Shown piece after piece: positions 6,053 through 7,918 of a stretch of DNA of 7,918 bases (position 1 is its first letter; the number at the start of each line of letters is the position of its first letter). Under the pieces are notes generated by a model. The model had not been told where the DNA came from. It was given only the letters and a program-made list of their open reading frames with translations, and searched no databases. The position numbers were made by a program, and so were the translations under genes. This stretch comes from Bacteroidota bacterium (lineage in GTDB: Bacteria > Bacteroidota > Bacteroidia > Chitinophagales > Chitinophagaceae). The stretch is taken from the NCBI GenBank assembly GCA_023440945.1, contig JAEZRL010000381.1:1-7918 (forward strand), given 5' to 3'.

Positions 6053-6110
6053 TTACTAGTGAGTTGCACTTCCGTTGAAAGTCCTTTTTTCATCAGAGAA
6101 AAATTGCATC

Positions 6111-6134
6111 AAAAAAAGGGACTATAAAAGCCCC
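6111..6134 (-). terminator. Rho-independent terminator of radC copy B
   Basis: On the minus strand GGGGCT pairs with AGTCCC around a 5-nt loop (6134-6118), followed by seven T (6117-6111). Compared with copy A one base differs, giving a G-U pair that keeps the stem in the radC transcript while the plus strand would have an A-C mismatch. The radC stop codon again lies inside the hairpin. Confidence 0.8.
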
Positions 6135-6592
6135 TCATCAGCAAATGAAAAGTACGAGTCACTACTGAGAACGATATGATCTAATACTTTTATGTCAAGA
6201 AACTTACCAGCTTCTTTTATTTTGGAAGTTAGTTCTTCATCTGCCCTGCTTGGTTTGAGACTACCAGAAGGATGATTGTGTGCGAGTATTATAGAAACGG
6301 TATTTGCTTTTAATGCTGCAGTAAAAATTAATCTTGGGTCTGCGATAGTACCGGTTATACCACCACTTGAAACCTCATAAACTGCCAGGACTTTGTTACC
6401 CCTGTTCAGTAAGAGTATTTTGAATTGTTCCAGCAGGTCTATTTTGTTTTCATCCCAACAATGCTTCAATACTTCGTAAGCATCTTTTGATGTTGAAACC
6501 ATTGGTCTTTCTGAAGCTTTGACTTTTGACTTATAAATCAGTTCAATTTCTGCCACCTGAAATACTGGTGATGCTGTAATCCTGCTTTCCAT
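6122..6592 (-). CDS. radC: RadC-like JAB/MPN+ domain protein, copy B
   Basis: The protein has 156 residues and is identical to copy A at 150 positions. The changes are L22S, I32V, Q44H, S65G, V96A and N111S. The JAMM residues Glu73, His105, His107, Ser115 and Asp118 are all present, so copy B should be as active as copy A. About 34 bases differ and only six residues change, so most substitutions are silent and the gene has been under purifying selection since duplication. Like copy A it lacks the N-terminal helix-hairpin-helix region of full-length RadC. It is divergent from fbp B and lies downstream of the DUF72 remnant, on the same strand as that remnant and pckA. Confidence 0.93.
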   Translation of the reverse strand: MESRITASPVFQVAEIELIYKSKVKASERPMVSTSKDAYEVLKHCWDENKIDLLEQFKILLLNRGNKVLAVYEVSSGGITGTIADPRLIFTAALKANTVSIILAHNHPSGSLKPSRADEELTSKIKEAGKFLDIKVLDHIVLSSDSYFSFADEGLL

Positions 6593-6968
6593 AATTGTAA
6601 CTTTTAAATTTTAAAAAATTAATTATGGTGCATCCCAGGCTAAGTGCGATCAAGGGCAAAAGGAAACGGAATAAATGAAGGAAAGTGTGATAGGATTTTG
6701 TGTTTATGCCGTAGTCTTTTGCCACGCTTCAGAAGCACTGAGCCTACCTTTGCAGCAGGATTAATGAGAAAAATGGAGAGACTAATATTTTTGAATTTGT
6801 TTTGAGCAAACGATACTATACCAACAAATTCTAAAACTTTTATTCATTCTATTTGACGTTTGCTAAAGAATACCTATAAGAAACGATTAAGTTTATAGTT
6901 ATAGAGTGCAGACATTAGAACACCAAAACCATTAGCCTTTCTACCTTTACAATAAAGATTGCTTTGCT
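6593..6968. other. 376-bp intergenic region between radC B and fbp B
   Basis: It is colinear with 2313-2755 of copy A. The first about 75 bp and the core at about 6703-6780 are closely similar. The stretch at 6680-6702 has diverged, and the 66-bp segment between the TAATATTT repeats of copy A is missing, leaving a single TAATATTT. A 60-codon minus-strand frame here is not conserved in copy A and is not called as a gene. Confidence 0.6.
6718..6752 (+). promoter_or_regulatory. Promoter toward fbp B with palindrome in the spacer
   Basis: TTTG (6718-6721), a 23-bp spacer, and TACCTTTG (6745-6752) repeat the arrangement upstream of fbp A. The single change in the -7 box falls at an unconstrained position of TAnnTTTG. 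The palindrome GCTTCAGAAGC is intact at 6726-6736. The predicted leader is about 209 nt. Confidence 0.6.
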
Positions 6969-7918
6969 ATGACTATTAACAGAAAAGTTCAAACGCTGGA
7001 TGAATTTACTATTCAGCAGCTAAGAACAATTCCCGGTGCAACGGGAGAATTAAGCAGTTTATTAAGAGATATTGGCCTTGCTGCAAAACGGGTAAATGTT
7101 GAAGTAAATAAAGCAGGCCTTGCAGATATCTTAGGCGATGCCGGTTCAACAAACATACAGGGTGAAGATGTAAAAAAGCTCGATGTTTTTGCAAATAATC
7201 AATTTACCGGCGTTTTACGACATGGCATCAGTTGCGCTGGTGTTGCAAGTGAAGAAATGGATGACGTAGTGATATTTGATGATGAAGTAAGCAATAACAG
7301 CAAGTATGTTGTATTGTTCGATCCTGTGGACGGAGGCAACAACATTGACGTAAACATTTCCATCGGGACAATTTTTGGTGTTTACAGGAGAATAAGTGAA
7401 AGAGGAAAGCCCTGCACAAAAGAAGATTTTCTTCAACAAGGGACAAAACAAGTGGCAGCAGGATATATTATTTACGGTTCTTCAACAATGCTCGTTTATG
7501 CCACGAGACGAGGTGTAAATGGTTTTACACTTGATCCATCTATTGGTGAATTTTGTTTAAGTCATCCGGATATGCATTGCCCTGACACGGGTAAAATTTA
7601 TTCTGTTAATCATGGCAATTTTTTTCAGTATGAAGAATTTGTAAAGAAGTATATCACGGCCTGCCAGTTGAAAACAAAAGAAACAGGCGGACCCTATTCG
7701 CACCGTTATTTCGGAAGTATGGTGGCCGATCTTCACCGTAATCTTATCAAAGGCGGAATTTTTATGTATCCTTCAACAGCAGATAACCGCAACGGAAAAT
7801 TACGTTTGCAATACGAGTGTAATCCCTTCGCCTTTATTATTGAAGTAGCCGCTGGAAAAGCAACAAATGGAAGAGAGAGAATTCTGGATATTCAGCCCAA
7901 AGAATTACATGAAAGAAC
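6969..7918 (+). CDS. fbp: Class 1 fructose-1,6-bisphosphatase, copy B (3' end outside window)
   Basis: Translation from the ATG at 6969 gives 316 uninterrupted codons to the window edge, ending at LHER; about 20 more residues are expected by comparison with copy A. There is no frameshift or internal stop. Twelve of the 316 residues differ from copy A by my reading. Metal residues Glu95/Glu96, Asp118 and Asp121, the RYFGSM segment, GKLRLQYECNP and the AMP-site motif ATGEL are all kept. Two changes fall on conserved positions: Ser123 of the DPVDGS loop is Gly (codon 7335-7337), and the AGGKAT near residue 295 reads AAGKAT. The catalytic consequence is unknown: the loop contacts the substrate phosphate in known enzymes, partly through backbone atoms, so activity may survive. 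It probably catalyses the same gluconeogenic step, perhaps with altered kinetics. Confidence 0.95.
   Translation, partial: MTINRKVQTLDEFTIQQLRTIPGATGELSSLLRDIGLAAKRVNVEVNKAGLADILGDAGSTNIQGEDVKKLDVFANNQFTGVLRHGISCAGVASEEMDDVVIFDDEVSNNSKYVVLFDPVDGGNNIDVNISIGTIFGVYRRISERGKPCTKEDFLQQGTKQVAAGYIIYGSSTMLVYATRRGVNGFTLDPSIGEFCLSHPDMHCPDTGKIYSVNHGNFFQYEEFVKKYITACQLKTKETGGPYSHRYFGSMVADLHRNLIKGGIFMYPSTADNRNGKLRLQYECNPFAFIIEVAAGKATNGRERILDIQPKELHER

Larger units (their letters stand above)
6096..7918. repeat. Direct repeat copy B: radC - intergenic - fbp block (runs off window)
   Basis: This is the second copy of the block at 1816-3705, in the same orientation. Gene order, terminator, promoter core and starts are all preserved. 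The intergenic part is 67 bp shorter than in copy A, almost entirely because of one 66-bp difference at the TAATATTT repeat. It continues to the last base of the window, so its right boundary cannot be seen. Confidence 0.93.

Noticed and set aside
6543..6725. 60-codon minus-strand frame overlapping the radC B start
   Set aside because: The corresponding region of copy A shares only the first few residues and then diverges with a different frame and stop, so it is not conserved as a protein.
6969..7918. fbp copy B as a pseudogene
   Set aside because: Translation from 6969 is open for 316 codons with no frameshift; it is incomplete only because the window ends.
1816..7918. A transposon with the two radC-fbp copies as terminal repeats
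   Set aside because: No transposase, no terminal inverted repeats and no target-site duplications are visible, and the right boundary lies outside the window.

Overview
The window looks like a piece of a Bacteroidota genome, most likely Chitinophagaceae or a near relative. That assignment is an inference. It rests on exact TAnnTTTG -7 promoter boxes instead of sigma70-type -10 boxes, starts without Shine-Dalgarno sequences, low GC, and the character of the MobC-like, Toprim and short RadC proteins.

Layout. Positions 1-1850 are mobile-element DNA. On the minus strand lie a Toprim/primase-like gene (398-1309), a strongly structured non-coding stretch (214-299, a candidate oriT or RNA element) and the 5' part of a MobC-like relaxosome gene that runs off the left edge. 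Divergent on the plus strand is a 98-residue unknown protein, overlapped by a 31-codon ORF. Positions 1842-3766 hold radC copy A (minus) and a complete class 1 fructose-1,6-bisphosphatase gene, fbp copy A (plus). The two are divergent around a 443-bp intergenic region. A complete ATP-dependent phosphoenolpyruvate carboxykinase gene, pckA (4018-5577, minus), converges on fbp A. Next come an AT-rich pckA upstream region and the C-terminal remnant of what looks like a DUF72 (YecE-like) gene (minus). From about 6096 to the right edge the radC-intergenic-fbp block occurs again as copy B; fbp B is cut by the window edge about 20 codons before its expected end.

The main observation is this direct duplication of a radC-fbp block, about 4.28 kb apart, with pckA and a gene remnant between the copies, next to mobilization genes. 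FBPase and PEPCK are the two classical bypass enzymes of gluconeogenesis, so the segment reads as fbp-pckA-fbp beside a mobilizable element. The duplicates are not recent. The radC copies differ at about 34 of 471 bases and the fbp copies at about 31 of their first 306 bases by hand count, yet both protein pairs are about 96% identical. Most changes are synonymous, so both copies appear to have been kept by selection. Copy B of fbp nevertheless has Gly at the Ser of the catalytic DPVDGS loop.

The two radC-fbp intergenic regions share a well-conserved core: a TTTG-N23-TAnnTTTG promoter reading toward fbp, with a perfect 11-bp palindrome in its spacer. This predicts a long fbp leader. No tRNA, rRNA, CRISPR array, transposase or integrase is visible.
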